Part shown: one piece after another, positions 17,127 through 25,479 of the stretch | Numbering within the stretch: the first letter of the stretch is position 1 | Layout: each line of letters starts with the position of its first letter | IMG/VR virus record: IMGVR_UViG_3300022902_000614 | Location: 1 to 40,912 of that record | Origin: a virus | Reading direction: 5' to 3' (one strand) | Length of the DNA stretch: 40,912 bases | Position numbers and translations under genes: made by a program | The notes under the pieces: model-generated | What the model saw: the letters and a program-made list of their open reading frames with translations, nothing else | What the model was told of the DNA's origin: nothing | Database searches by the model: none

Positions 17127-17523
17127 AATACACGGAACTCCAGAAGAACTAAATGATCTAGATCGTGAAGAAGGATGGCATCCTGCGATTTCAGGACAAG
17201 AGGCTGTAATAAATAATAAAAATAAAAAATCAGTAGAGCGATATGAAAAATCGGCAAGGGCCGCAAAAGACGGAGATATTCAAACTCTTATTAATCAAGT
17301 ACAGCTAGAAGACACCCCATCAAAAAAACAAGCGAGAGATAAAAATTTACTTTATGATTCTTGGAATCCTGAATCAGATGGTACAAGAATAAAGTCACAT
17401 TTATTTAATTATAACATTGATTTTCCTAGACTTATGAAAAACATAGCATATATTCTAAAACAAAATCCAGAAGAACAAATCCGCAGAAAACTGGACGAAA
17501 GACCAGTTGTAAGGGGAAAATAG
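17113..17523 (+). CDS. Small charged protein of unknown function
   Basis: 136 residues from the ATG at 17113, which overlaps the preceding gene by 14 bases; a TTG at 17098 would add five residues. It is rich in Lys, Glu, Asn and Asp with little hydrophobic core, so it may be partly disordered or helical. The N-terminus reads M-E-K-N-K-I-H-G-T-P-E-E-L-N and the C-terminus is Arg-rich. It lies directly before the third radical SAM gene, sharing one base with it, so it may be a partner of that enzyme. No domain recognised. Confidence 0.75.
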   Translation: MEKNKIHGTPEELNDLDREEGWHPAISGQEAVINNKNKKSVERYEKSARAAKDGDIQTLINQVQLEDTPSKKQARDKNLLYDSWNPESDGTRIKSHLFNYNIDFPRLMKNIAYILKQNPEEQIRRKLDERPVVRGK

Positions 17524-18875
17524 TGAAAACACTAACACGCTCTAAAAAAGTTTTACCCACCATGGGATCTCTTGATGGTGTTATTGATTATGAACGAGGA
17601 TTGAAAACAGGAGAAGGTGTATGTAAATATGAAAAACATGATGTTAAAAAATTATTAACTCTAACTGATCGTGAATTGAATCAAGTAGTAAAACAACATG
17701 TAGAAAGCGTATCAAAAGATGAACATTATGACCGTGTTAAAGCACTAAAAGAAGGAAGACTTGATTTAGCAGAAGCCAATGTTAATGAAATTATGGATAG
17801 ACATTTTACTCATGGTGAAAACGAAAATACAAGAGTTGCACACGGTGGAGGTATACATTTATTTTATATGACAAGTCAATGTAATTTAAATTGTTCTTAT
17901 TGCTATGAACATTTAGAAAATCGACCAAAACATTTACCCGAACCACCATTGTTGAAAAAACTTGTAGATGATATTAATAAAACCGATAGACCAGATGAAC
18001 AAACTTTATTTTGTATTTTTGGTGGTGAACCGATGTTAGAATGGAAAAATTGTGAATATCTTATGAATTATGCATATTCTCAGAAGCACAATTTACATTT
18101 CAATATAACAACTAATGGTATACTTTTAAGTAAGCCAAAATTTTTTAATAGTGTTATTACTTTTTTGGAATCTAATCCAGGAATTAAACAACGGGTTTCT
18201 TTTGATATTAGTTTTGATGGTGCAGGAAATTTAGATAGGGTATATTATTCTGGTAAAGATTCTACTCCAGATGTATTAAAAGCATTTAAAAATATTTCAG
18301 ATTATAATTCCAATATGCCACCCCAAGACCAAATTAAATGGAGGGCCAGGTATACTATTCACAGATCAAATGTACAATGTTTTGCTAAGGATATTTTGCG
18401 TATAGTCAAGACATATGGACCGGATAGAGTTGTTACATCTATAGATGAAAGTTTAGCGGGTAAAGATAGTCCCGAAGATAAAGCAAAAATTAATTGGTTA
18501 TTAAAAGAACAGATAGATTATTTACGGAAACAATGGATAAAAAATAAATTATTTTCTCCTGTATGCCACATGTTTTGTGATATGTGTAATTCTTGTGGAG
18601 AACGTAAAGATCATAGATTTTATTATACAGAACAAGGATTGGCATCAATACAAAATGGATTAGTGAGAGTAGGAAAAGGAATGAAACATCTTCCTGATGC
18701 AGGAGATAAAGAAGAAAAAAATAGAATATTGCCTAGAACCGGTCATCCGACAACTGCTATTGATAGATTGGGAATAATAGATACCTCTGGCCAGGGTTCT
18801 GGTTTAGATCACATAGCAGAAGAAATGCTTGAAACCCAAAAAAGAAATTTCCCCAGAGAGATAAATCATGAGTGA
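17523..18875 (+). CDS. Radical SAM protein (third), reduced C-terminal Cys cluster
   Basis: 450 residues from a GTG start that overlaps the previous stop by one base. About 110 residues precede the core: Cys120-x3-Cys124-x2-Cys127 in M-T-S-Q-C-N-L-N-C-S-Y-C-Y-E, then F-G-G-E-P-M and I-S-F-D-G. The C-terminal region has C-H-M-F-C-D-M-C-N-S-C-G but lacks the spread-out Cys set of a full SPASM domain. It may hold one auxiliary cluster, like a shortened SPASM or Twitch domain. It differs clearly from the first two, so the island has three distinct radical SAM enzymes rather than recent copies. The substrate is unknown. Confidence 0.9.
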   Translation: MKTLTRSKKVLPTMGSLDGVIDYERGLKTGEGVCKYEKHDVKKLLTLTDRELNQVVKQHVESVSKDEHYDRVKALKEGRLDLAEANVNEIMDRHFTHGENENTRVAHGGGIHLFYMTSQCNLNCSYCYEHLENRPKHLPEPPLLKKLVDDINKTDRPDEQTLFCIFGGEPMLEWKNCEYLMNYAYSQKHNLHFNITTNGILLSKPKFFNSVITFLESNPGIKQRVSFDISFDGAGNLDRVYYSGKDSTPDVLKAFKNISDYNSNMPPQDQIKWRARYTIHRSNVQCFAKDILRIVKTYGPDRVVTSIDESLAGKDSPEDKAKINWLLKEQIDYLRKQWIKNKLFSPVCHMFCDMCNSCGERKDHRFYYTEQGLASIQNGLVRVGKGMKHLPDAGDKEEKNRILPRTGHPTTAIDRLGIIDTSGQGSGLDHIAEEMLETQKRNFPREINHE

Positions 18876-19782
18876 AAATAAAGTTATTGAATGCACAAAT
18901 GCCGCTATTGCCGCATTATCACCACTATTGGATGATGAAATAACACAGCCAATAGGTATGACATTACTAAAGTCATTAGATTTGGGATTAAGTGCGTTGC
19001 AAAAGCAACAGATGTTGACGGATATGAATAGTCAAACTTTAACGGCCGATACAGGTCAGCCGGCCGGTGGATTGCCAACTGCTCATCAAAATATTCAAGT
19101 AGATGAAAATCAAGACAAAAAGGTTGATGAGCTTGTTGAATACACTCTGAGAGAATTGGAAGGAATGGTTGAACACGACTCTCCTACTTATACAACAGAA
19201 GCAGGTGAACAGGCAGAATATGTAAAAGGAATGATTTGTAATTGCCAGTTTGCTTCTGACTTTCATAAATATTGTGATAATCAATGTAAAGAACATCTCA
19301 TTAAGGCTATAGGCAACACTAAAGACTATATGGAATATCTAGACACTGCTCGTGATGACCTTAGTAAAAAAACTCTTGATGATGCGATTATTGATGTTGA
19401 TGCTTTTGTTAATGAAGGTGTTGGAGGGCAAATATTTAAACCTCAAGGAAATGCGCATGGTCAAGATGGAGTTGGTTCTTTGGATTTACATGCGGGAGGG
19501 CCATATCCTCCCGCAAAACATCCTCAAGCAGTACAGGGTGCAGACACTCCTGGTCAGGGCATAGTTGATGTTCGACTTGCCGGCCAAAACAATAGACCCA
19601 TTGACGATCCTATAGAAGAAATTACTGGAGAAAAAAATGAAAAAGCTGATGAATACGGGAATATATTATCAACTGAAGGAAAACTTCCATATTGTGACGA
19701 TACTGTAAATCTCCCAAATGAATATGCGCTTGATCCAAGTCTACCTGTAGTAATGCCTGGAGAAGATGGTATACTAAAATGA
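18868..19782 (+). CDS. Hypothetical acidic protein with a Cys cluster
   Basis: 304 residues, unrecognised. Residues about 1-60 are helical. A middle segment has M-I-C-N-C-Q-F-A-S-D-F-H-K-Y-C-D-N-Q-C-K-E-H, four Cys and two His that could bind metal or Fe-S. The C-terminal 110 residues are rich in Gly, Pro, Asp and Asn and look disordered. It overlaps the third radical SAM gene by 8 bases and the next gene by 4, so it is translated with them. It might be a scaffold, a metal-binding partner or a second modification substrate; nothing in the sequence decides this. Confidence 0.8.
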   Translation: MSENKVIECTNAAIAALSPLLDDEITQPIGMTLLKSLDLGLSALQKQQMLTDMNSQTLTADTGQPAGGLPTAHQNIQVDENQDKKVDELVEYTLRELEGMVEHDSPTYTTEAGEQAEYVKGMICNCQFASDFHKYCDNQCKEHLIKAIGNTKDYMEYLDTARDDLSKKTLDDAIIDVDAFVNEGVGGQIFKPQGNAHGQDGVGSLDLHAGGPYPPAKHPQAVQGADTPGQGIVDVRLAGQNNRPIDDPIEEITGEKNEKADEYGNILSTEGKLPYCDDTVNLPNEYALDPSLPVVMPGEDGILK

Positions 19783-19988
19783 GTAAAATTGTAAACTTAA
19801 AAAACCTATCGTTTGAAACTATTTTATTTAAAATAAATAAAATAGAAAGTGAAGATTTCACAAAAAACGGATATCAAAAAATATTGAACTTTTTAGACTC
19901 AACAGAGTCTATATTTATTTCTGCTAATTTGACATCTAATTTTAATGAGCTAAAAGATAGATATACACGTAGAATGGAAAGCATTTAA
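19779..19988 (+). CDS. Small protein, unknown
   Basis: 69 residues with an ATGA overlap with the previous gene and a stop immediately before the next start. It is mostly helical with alternating Lys/Asn and Leu/Ile/Phe. No Cys, signal peptide or membrane segment. No family recognised. Its coupling and codon use match its neighbours, which supports it as a real gene. Confidence 0.65.
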   Translation: MSKIVNLKNLSFETILFKINKIESEDFTKNGYQKILNFLDSTESIFISANLTSNFNELKDRYTRRMESI

Positions 19989-20726
19989 ATGGCTGAAGCC
20001 GAAGTATTTAAAAGTAATCCTAGCTGGAAACAATTAAAGGCTGACCGACAAATTATGGTTCTAATGGAGAGTGATGATATTGCTAGGTTTAATGATATAG
20101 TTGATATTTTAATAACCAATAAAGATGTGTATTTGGAATGTGGTATTACAGAAGATCAATGGTTAGATAGAACTTATATGTTTAAGTATCAAGGATGCAT
20201 TTTAAACCCGTCTAATATCTTCGAAGATGCAGAACCCGTTTTCAGTAGAACTTTTTTATCGCAACAAGATATATCATGGTTTACTGATGAAAGATTAAAT
20301 GCTAGTACAAAATATTGTACATCATTTATGCGTGATAATTGGTTATCATGGATATCAGATAATCCCGGAACACATGATGATGGTTCCGCAAGGGGTCCGT
20401 CAGCAGATGAATTAGAAACCGGTTCATGGCTTGATCCTGATACTAAATCACTTCAGGATAAATTATTAAGTTTATCGTATTCAAAATATTCCTATTTTTT
20501 AAAAATGATGATCATATATAAAAATCATTATGATTCTGCGATAAGATATGATGCTATGGATGAAGAAAATAAATATGTTTTAGCAAATTTAACTTCTGTA
20601 CAACAAACGGATCTTCTGGCATATATTAGAGAAACATTTAGTCAGCTCCAGGAAACAGATTTGGATACTATTACTGAATTAGAAACTGCTTGTGAAATGC
20701 TTGAATTTGATATACATCAACAATGA
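19989..20726 (+). CDS. Hypothetical protein
   Basis: 245 residues with no recognised domain. It is acidic and rich in Trp and aromatic residues (W-L-S-W-I-S-D-N-P-G, T-E-D-Q-W-L-D-R-T-Y-M-F). The C-terminal half appears helical (S-Y-S-K-Y-S-Y-F-L-K-M-M-I-I-Y-K). It starts directly after the preceding stop and its TGA overlaps the next ATG, placing it just upstream of the hydroxylase-like gene. No catalytic motif could be found. Confidence 0.78.
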   Translation: MAEAEVFKSNPSWKQLKADRQIMVLMESDDIARFNDIVDILITNKDVYLECGITEDQWLDRTYMFKYQGCILNPSNIFEDAEPVFSRTFLSQQDISWFTDERLNASTKYCTSFMRDNWLSWISDNPGTHDDGSARGPSADELETGSWLDPDTKSLQDKLLSLSYSKYSYFLKMMIIYKNHYDSAIRYDAMDEENKYVLANLTSVQQTDLLAYIRETFSQLQETDLDTITELETACEMLEFDIHQQ

Positions 20727-21505
20727 GACCAATTTATGTAAAAAAATTACCTTGGGAATTTGATATAGATCGTTTACAAAAAGAACTTCAGCCGCTAAAA
20801 TCTTTATTCGCTCCATGGGATCTCAATACAAGAGACGACTTTAATGATGCTTATGTATTGGGACTTTTACATTCAAAAGACTGTTTACCAGAACAAAGAC
20901 TATATGATTCTGTAAGAAGTTTTTGTCCTCAAAGACCATCAGTTTTTTCATCTTCTTCTGGTTATAAGTACAATATATTAAAGCGCATAATACATGATGG
21001 GACAAATTTTAATAGAAAATTAAAAAGATTTGAAACACGTAAAGATTATACTATTTTTAATGAAGATTATTTAGATACAGAATTTCATAACATTTATAAA
21101 AAGTTGTCTATATATTATGAGATAGACCGAGTTAGAATAACGATGTTAAACCCTTTAACTACTATAAATTGGCATCAAGATAGTTTTGAAAATATACATA
21201 TACCCCTTGAAGTTAATGCAGGATGTCGTTTTGTTATTGACGATCAATCATATTATTTACCAGCAGATGGGAGTTCTTATCAAGATGATAGTTGCATTAA
21301 TCATACTGTAATTAATGCCGGTTTAACAGCTCGGTTTAATTTATTAATTAGCATAGCAGGATATAAAGAGGGGTCTTATAAATTATGTCATCATTCAGAT
21401 GCTTACGGATTAACAGGAAAACATAGTGACCTTAATTATATTGCTGAACCCATTGAACAAATAACTGAAGAGGATTTATACGATGTACACACGACAAGAA
21501 ATTGA
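20723..21505 (+). CDS. Aspartyl/asparaginyl hydroxylase-family 2OG-Fe oxygenase
   Basis: 260 residues. The segment from about 140 to 212 follows the Asp_Arg_Hydrox pattern: N-W-H-Q-D-S with His151 and Asp153, then I-H-I-P-L-E-V-N-A-G-C-R-F-V, an acidic turn, distal His194 in I-N-H-T-V-I-N-A-G, and Arg204 for 2-oxoglutarate. Family members hydroxylate Asp/Asn in EGF-like domains or free proline; the HxD ligand set here is closer to proline 4-hydroxylase than to animal AspH. Each Cys heptad offers Asn/Asp and Pro as candidate substrates. Substrate is inferred. It overlaps the previous gene by 4 bases and the ACP gene by 23. Confidence 0.78.
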   Translation: MRPIYVKKLPWEFDIDRLQKELQPLKSLFAPWDLNTRDDFNDAYVLGLLHSKDCLPEQRLYDSVRSFCPQRPSVFSSSSGYKYNILKRIIHDGTNFNRKLKRFETRKDYTIFNEDYLDTEFHNIYKKLSIYYEIDRVRITMLNPLTTINWHQDSFENIHIPLEVNAGCRFVIDDQSYYLPADGSSYQDDSCINHTVINAGLTARFNLLISIAGYKEGSYKLCHHSDAYGLTGKHSDLNYIAEPIEQITEEDLYDVHTTRN

Positions 21506-21734
21506 AGAAAAATGTAAATCCGCGTTTGAAGAAGCGGCCGCGGGTATTGATTTTCCAGAGATAAAGTCCGATAGTAAAATTGCTTTAGATTTAGAAATTG
21601 ATTCTATTCATATTTTAGAAACAATGATAATTATTGAAGATACTTTTAATATTGCCTTAGATGCAGAAGAGTTTCAAAAAGCAACAACAATAAACGATTT
21701 ATATAATATGGTAGAGCGAAAAGCAAATGCGTAA
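21483..21734 (+). CDS. Acyl carrier protein
   Basis: 83 residues, normal ACP length, acidic and four-helical. The phosphopantetheine attachment motif is D-L-E-I-D-S-I-H, with Ser41 after Asp40; the usual sequence is D-S-L-D/E. Helix II continues E-T-M-I-I-I-E-D-T-F-N-I, the standard face for partner enzymes. The start overlaps the hydroxylase gene and the stop overlaps the SDR gene. A dedicated phosphopantetheinyl transferase is encoded three genes downstream. It probably carries acyl or polyketide intermediates for the adjacent type III synthase and perhaps the desaturases. Confidence 0.93.
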   Translation: MYTRQEIEEKCKSAFEEAAAGIDFPEIKSDSKIALDLEIDSIHILETMIIIEDTFNIALDAEEFQKATTINDLYNMVERKANA

Positions 21735-22332
21735 AATGATTATAACTGGTGTGACTTCCGGTATAGGAAAAGCACTAAGTGAAAAATATGATGGAAATTA
21801 TCTCGCAAAATACAAAGACTTAATTGAGGTAGAAGGTCATAGTAGGCGATATAATAAACATGATATAGAACATATTAAAGAATGGTTTGATCCTAAAGGT
21901 GATATATTCATAAACAATGCATATAATGACTACAAATGGTGGGCTCAAACACAAGCACTTTTATTCGTTTTTCATTTATGGAAAGATGATCCAAATAAAC
22001 ATATAATCTCTGTTAGTTCTATCGCATCTGAAAAAGATACAGATGATTATCCTATAGGCCATAGTCGTTATACAGCAGGTAAAATATCACTTGATAAAAT
22101 TAATCTAGAATGTTATGAAAAGACTGCAAAACATAACGGATGTAAAATTTCACTACTAAGACCTGGTTGGGTGGAAACTCCAAGAACAACAAGATTGGCA
22201 ACTCTCGTAAATCGAGTATATGATCATAAGCTAGAACCAAATATGCTTTCTCCTGAACAATGTGTAGAATGTATAGATCATATGATTAATTTTAGTGGTC
22301 GTATTAGAGAAATGACAATAGAGGCAGAATGA
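21727..22332 (+). CDS. Short-chain dehydrogenase/reductase
   Basis: 201 residues, shorter than the usual 240-260. NAD(P)-binding T-G-V-T-S-G-I-G at residues 7-14, N-N-A at 63-65, S-V-S-S around 96-98, and catalytic Tyr115-x3-Lys119 in H-S-R-Y-T-A-G-K. The L-R-P-G-W-V-E-T-P segment follows. The gap between the Gly motif and N-N-A is short, so the fold is trimmed but the active site is intact. In an ACP/polyketide context it is probably a ketoacyl reductase (FabG-like), but other alcohol or ketone substrates are possible. Confidence 0.9.
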   Translation: MRKMIITGVTSGIGKALSEKYDGNYLAKYKDLIEVEGHSRRYNKHDIEHIKEWFDPKGDIFINNAYNDYKWWAQTQALLFVFHLWKDDPNKHIISVSSIASEKDTDDYPIGHSRYTAGKISLDKINLECYEKTAKHNGCKISLLRPGWVETPRTTRLATLVNRVYDHKLEPNMLSPEQCVECIDHMINFSGRIREMTIEAE

Positions 22333-23357
22333 GTAAAATTTTACAAATAGTAACTAAACATCCTGAAAATCGATTACATAATGATGACTTCAAAGTAAAG
22401 CTGAAAGAATGGTGGCAAGAAAAAGGTTATTCGGGTAGAGTATTTGACAGATATATGCCATTGACAGGAGTTGAATATAGACATACTTGTTATCCTATTG
22501 AGACAATGCGGGAACAGTCTCAAACTTTTACGCAAAAAAATAAAACATTTAATGAAGTAGTACATAAGTTATCATTAGAAGCAGTATTGGAATTGGACCT
22601 TCTTGTTCCCGAAGATGTGTGTATGATAACATCTACAACAATGACAGGTGTAGGAATTCCTACTGTACCACATAAATTGCTTAGTCATTTTGATTTTCCT
22701 GATTCTGTAATTAAAATACCCATGTTTGGTTTAGCGTGTAATGGTGGTACGCATGTGATACAAATTGCAGATGAATTTTTAAAAGCAAACCCAACTAAAG
22801 TAGTAATTTGTCTCACTAATGATTTAGTTTCAATGAATTTAAATCCTGAAGATCGTTCTCTTACTACAGTATTTGGTATTACTATTTTCGGTGATGGTGT
22901 AAGTGCTATTTTAATGGCTGGTGATGATTATGAACACGGAGGTTGGAAAGTACTTAAACATGCATCTCATATTTTACCTGATACAGAAGATTTTATTACT
23001 CTTGAAGGAACAAGTGCAGGATTATTATATAATGTAGAATCTACTAAATTGCAGGAACTACCAAAAGCCGCTGATGCGTTATTACCAAAAGTAGAAGAAT
23101 TTATTAAAGGTCATGATATTGATCATTGGATATGTCATCCTGGTGGAAAAGTTGTTTTGCAAAATACTGCAGAAGGATTAAATTTACCTGACGGTGCATT
23201 AGATTCTTCTTTTGAGATGTTTAGATTATTTGGTAATATGTCTGCCACAAGTGTAATAAAAACCTTACAAAATGATTTTATGAAAGAAGGAAAACTGGTT
23301 ATGATTTCTTATGGACCAGGATTTCAAGTTGATTTATGTCTGCTAGAGAAAATTTAA
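22329..23357 (+). CDS. Type III polyketide synthase (chalcone synthase family)
   Basis: 342 residues, the family's usual length. The Cys-His-Asn triad is present: Cys137 in F-G-L-A-C-N-G-G, His270 in I-C-H-P-G-G, and Asn303 in F-G-N-M-S-A-T-S. The C-terminal Y-G-P-G-F-Q-V-D segment is the family's G-F-G-P-G loop. Early R-Y-M-P-L and central F-G-D-G-V-S-A motifs also fit. Such enzymes extend an acyl starter with malonyl units to give pyrones, resorcinols or related products; some bacterial ones take the starter from an ACP. The neighbouring ACP, SDR and desaturases suggest a fatty-acyl starter. FabH-type ketoacyl synthase is the main alternative. Confidence 0.88.
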   Translation: MSKILQIVTKHPENRLHNDDFKVKLKEWWQEKGYSGRVFDRYMPLTGVEYRHTCYPIETMREQSQTFTQKNKTFNEVVHKLSLEAVLELDLLVPEDVCMITSTTMTGVGIPTVPHKLLSHFDFPDSVIKIPMFGLACNGGTHVIQIADEFLKANPTKVVICLTNDLVSMNLNPEDRSLTTVFGITIFGDGVSAILMAGDDYEHGGWKVLKHASHILPDTEDFITLEGTSAGLLYNVESTKLQELPKAADALLPKVEEFIKGHDIDHWICHPGGKVVLQNTAEGLNLPDGALDSSFEMFRLFGNMSATSVIKTLQNDFMKEGKLVMISYGPGFQVDLCLLEKI

Positions 23358-23710
23358 TAGGTATTGATTTACAAACAATCGAACCTATTCAAAAGATATA
23401 TGATAAATGGGGAGACAAATTTGTTAATAAAATATTAACAGATATTGAAAAAAGAAATGCGCCCAGTCCTATGACTGCTAGATATTTAACTAAATGTTGG
23501 TGTGTTAAGGAAGCATATTCTAAAGCAATAGCTTCACCTTATTTAAGATTAGATGTTAGTTACATGCATTTGACAAGCAGGGGGGTTCGATTTCCTGTTG
23601 TACATGCTTCAGTATCGAAAGAATACAAAGGCCCAAGACAAGATGTAAGAATATCATTGTCTGATACAGATGAATATGTAGTAGGAGTTTGTTATATATG
23701 GGCTCATTAG
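23336..23710 (+). CDS. acpS: Holo-ACP synthase (4'-phosphopantetheinyl transferase, AcpS type)
   Basis: 124 residues, the AcpS size. Mg-binding I-G-I-D with Asp11, and W-C-V-K-E-A-Y-S-K-A with Glu59 and Lys63, are the two family signatures. The C-terminal I-S-L-S-D-T-D-E-Y-V-V-G strand matches the S-x-S-H region. It moves phosphopantetheine from coenzyme A to the carrier serine, here presumably Ser41 of the ACP three genes upstream. It overlaps the polyketide synthase gene by 22 bases. A phage bringing its own activating enzyme implies that the host AcpS does not serve this ACP well, or that the module is self-contained. Confidence 0.9.
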   Translation: MSARENLIGIDLQTIEPIQKIYDKWGDKFVNKILTDIEKRNAPSPMTARYLTKCWCVKEAYSKAIASPYLRLDVSYMHLTSRGVRFPVVHASVSKEYKGPRQDVRISLSDTDEYVVGVCYIWAH

Positions 23711-24447
23711 AAAAAAATGCTACATTAAACAGGTATAGTATTTGGTCTATTAATGTATTTTGTCATTTAGTTATTATACCCGCAATAATTTATGGCGAAT
23801 GGTGGATGTTATTGTATAGTTTTATATGGTGGCAATTTGTTCATATAACTGCTGGCACAAGTGGCTACCATAGATATTGGACTCATAATAGTTTTAAGAT
23901 CGGCAAGTGGTATGAAATTTATAGTCAAATTATTGGATTATTCGGAAATCCTGGACCCGCATTAGTATGGATAGGTGTTCACAGGGATCATCATAAATAC
24001 GTCGATACAGAGAAAGATCCACATAGTCCGAAACATAAGGGTTTTTGGTGGGTATATACAAGTGGTTGGTTTCAAGCAGGATTTAGGTATATACCAACAG
24101 AAAGAGAAGACCTTAAAGATTGGTTAAGTCTTAGTAAAAATTCTAGTTTAAAATGGTTTTATGATAATTATCTTAAATTACATGCATTAATCATATTAAT
24201 ATTTTTTTTAATAGATCCTTTATTGTTAGTATTTGGTTATTGTCTTCCTATTGTATTTGCAAATCACGGATACGGTCTTATAAATGCTTATTGTCATAGA
24301 CATGGTGAACCTTCTAATAATTTATTGATAGCATTGATAACAGGTGGAGAGGGGTGGCACTTGAATCATCATAATGACCAAAATAAATATCGTTTTGGTG
24401 AAATCGATCCCGGCGCAAGGTTTATAAAATGGCTCCAAGTTCAATAG
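23698..24447 (+). CDS. Membrane fatty-acyl desaturase (first)
   Basis: Start taken at the ATG at 23698, overlapping the AcpS stop; an in-frame TTG at 23689 is less likely. 249 residues with paired hydrophobic segments near residues 15-50 and 155-185. The three His boxes of the di-iron acyl-CoA/acyl-lipid desaturase family are intact: H-R-Y-W-T-H (58-63), H-R-D-H-H (95-99) and H-L-N-H-H near 222. It would insert a double bond in a fatty-acyl chain at the membrane, using an external electron donor not encoded here. It diverges from the other two desaturases, which pair with each other. Confidence 0.92.
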   Translation: MGSLEKNATLNRYSIWSINVFCHLVIIPAIIYGEWWMLLYSFIWWQFVHITAGTSGYHRYWTHNSFKIGKWYEIYSQIIGLFGNPGPALVWIGVHRDHHKYVDTEKDPHSPKHKGFWWVYTSGWFQAGFRYIPTEREDLKDWLSLSKNSSLKWFYDNYLKLHALIILIFFLIDPLLLVFGYCLPIVFANHGYGLINAYCHRHGEPSNNLLIALITGGEGWHLNHHNDQNKYRFGEIDPGARFIKWLQVQ

Positions 24448-25205
24448 TATTTAATTCGTCTGATTGGAATTCTAAATCAATTGTAGATAGTTTTAAAAAT
24501 ACTGGTTTTTTATTAGTAGTAAATCCTTTTATTGATATGAAAGGATCATTAGAACAATTACGTGAAAAATTAAAAGCGGCGGATTTAAAGACATTACCTA
24601 TGTACGAAGAAGGTCGATCAAGTTCAAAAAGGTTTCCCGGAGAAGCAAACGAAAGAGTTGTTCTAAAAAATATGTCTGATGATTGGGAGTGCGTAAATAC
24701 TATAAGGAGCCAATATATAAAAGTTGGGTGTGATATATTATATGCTATTGAAGAATATATGAAATTGCCGCCTAATTCAATAACACTGAAACACGAGAAA
24801 TCAAGTAATGATTTGATATTTGTAAAATATTATAAAGATCAAATAGGAAATAATCGATTAGGCAGTCATTGTGATTTCGGAACATTGACATTAGTGCATG
24901 TATGTGATCCTGTAGAAGAATATGAAGTATGCATTGATGGCGAATGGACTTTGATAAAACATCCTGGTGATGATTTTATAATAGTTAATTGTGGTGATTT
25001 TATGCAGTGGTGGACCCAAAATAAATTAAAATCTACTCCCCATAGGGTATCAAATTCAACAAAAAAAGAACGACATAGTTTGATCATGTTTATGGACATA
25101 GATCACGAATCTCAAGTACATGGAATGACAAAACAGCAATGGAACGATATCAGAGTGAAAGAATCAATAACAGAAAAACAAACTTATCATGATTTTGGAG
25201 AATAA
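24429..25205 (+). CDS. 2OG-Fe(II) oxygenase, isopenicillin-N-synthase-like
   Basis: 258 residues. The iron ligands His147 and Asp149 (S-H-C-D-F-G-T-L-T) and His205 (T-P-H-R-V-S-N), plus Arg-x-Ser (R-H-S, about 215-217) for 2-oxoglutarate, give the full 2OG-FeII_Oxy (PF03171) site. The preceding N-terminal part (D-S-F-K-N-T-G-F-L-L-V) resembles the DIOX_N region. Members hydroxylate, desaturate or cyclise small molecules or peptides. It overlaps the desaturase gene by 19 bases, so it probably acts on the same product. The substrate cannot be read from the sequence. Confidence 0.88.
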   Translation: MAPSSIVFNSSDWNSKSIVDSFKNTGFLLVVNPFIDMKGSLEQLREKLKAADLKTLPMYEEGRSSSKRFPGEANERVVLKNMSDDWECVNTIRSQYIKVGCDILYAIEEYMKLPPNSITLKHEKSSNDLIFVKYYKDQIGNNRLGSHCDFGTLTLVHVCDPVEEYEVCIDGEWTLIKHPGDDFIIVNCGDFMQWWTQNKLKSTPHRVSNSTKKERHSLIMFMDIDHESQVHGMTKQQWNDIRVKESITEKQTYHDFGE

Positions 25206-25206
25206 C

Positions 25207-25479
25207 ATGGGCAATATAGAAAAAGTAAGTGAAATATTAAAGACATCACTTGAAAATACGATTTATGGTTCATACCCGGGTGGATGTCAGGAATGGATTG
25301 CTCTTATTGCAACTGCGGGTCAACCAGAAAATAAGAAAGAAGAAATAATATTGGACTGTTTGAATAATTTATCCGAACAGTTTAATTTAACAAGTCGCGG
25401 AAAAGTTACAGGAGATGTAACTTTGTGGCAACAGCAATTAGCACAAACTTTACAGAGTGCGGATTTTCTATCAAAATGA
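25207..25479 (+). CDS. Small protein, unknown, between oxygenase and desaturase
   Basis: 90 residues from the ATG at 25207, which has TTGGAG 6-8 bases upstream; an ATG at 25189 would add six residues and lacks such a site. It looks helical with a G-S-Y-P-G-G-C-Q-E-W-I turn near residue 22 and a Gln-rich C-terminal helix. One Cys besides the initial region, no membrane segment, no recognised family. It could be an accessory subunit. The stop overlaps the next ATG (ATGA). Confidence 0.68.
   Translation: MGNIEKVSEILKTSLENTIYGSYPGGCQEWIALIATAGQPENKKEEIILDCLNNLSEQFNLTSRGKVTGDVTLWQQQLAQTLQSADFLSK

Noticed and set aside
22329-23357. FabH-type ketoacyl-ACP synthase III as first choice
   Set aside because: The spacing and the sequences around Cys137, His270 and Asn303, and the G-P-G-F loop at the C-terminus, fit the chalcone synthase family better. 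FabH remains a second choice.
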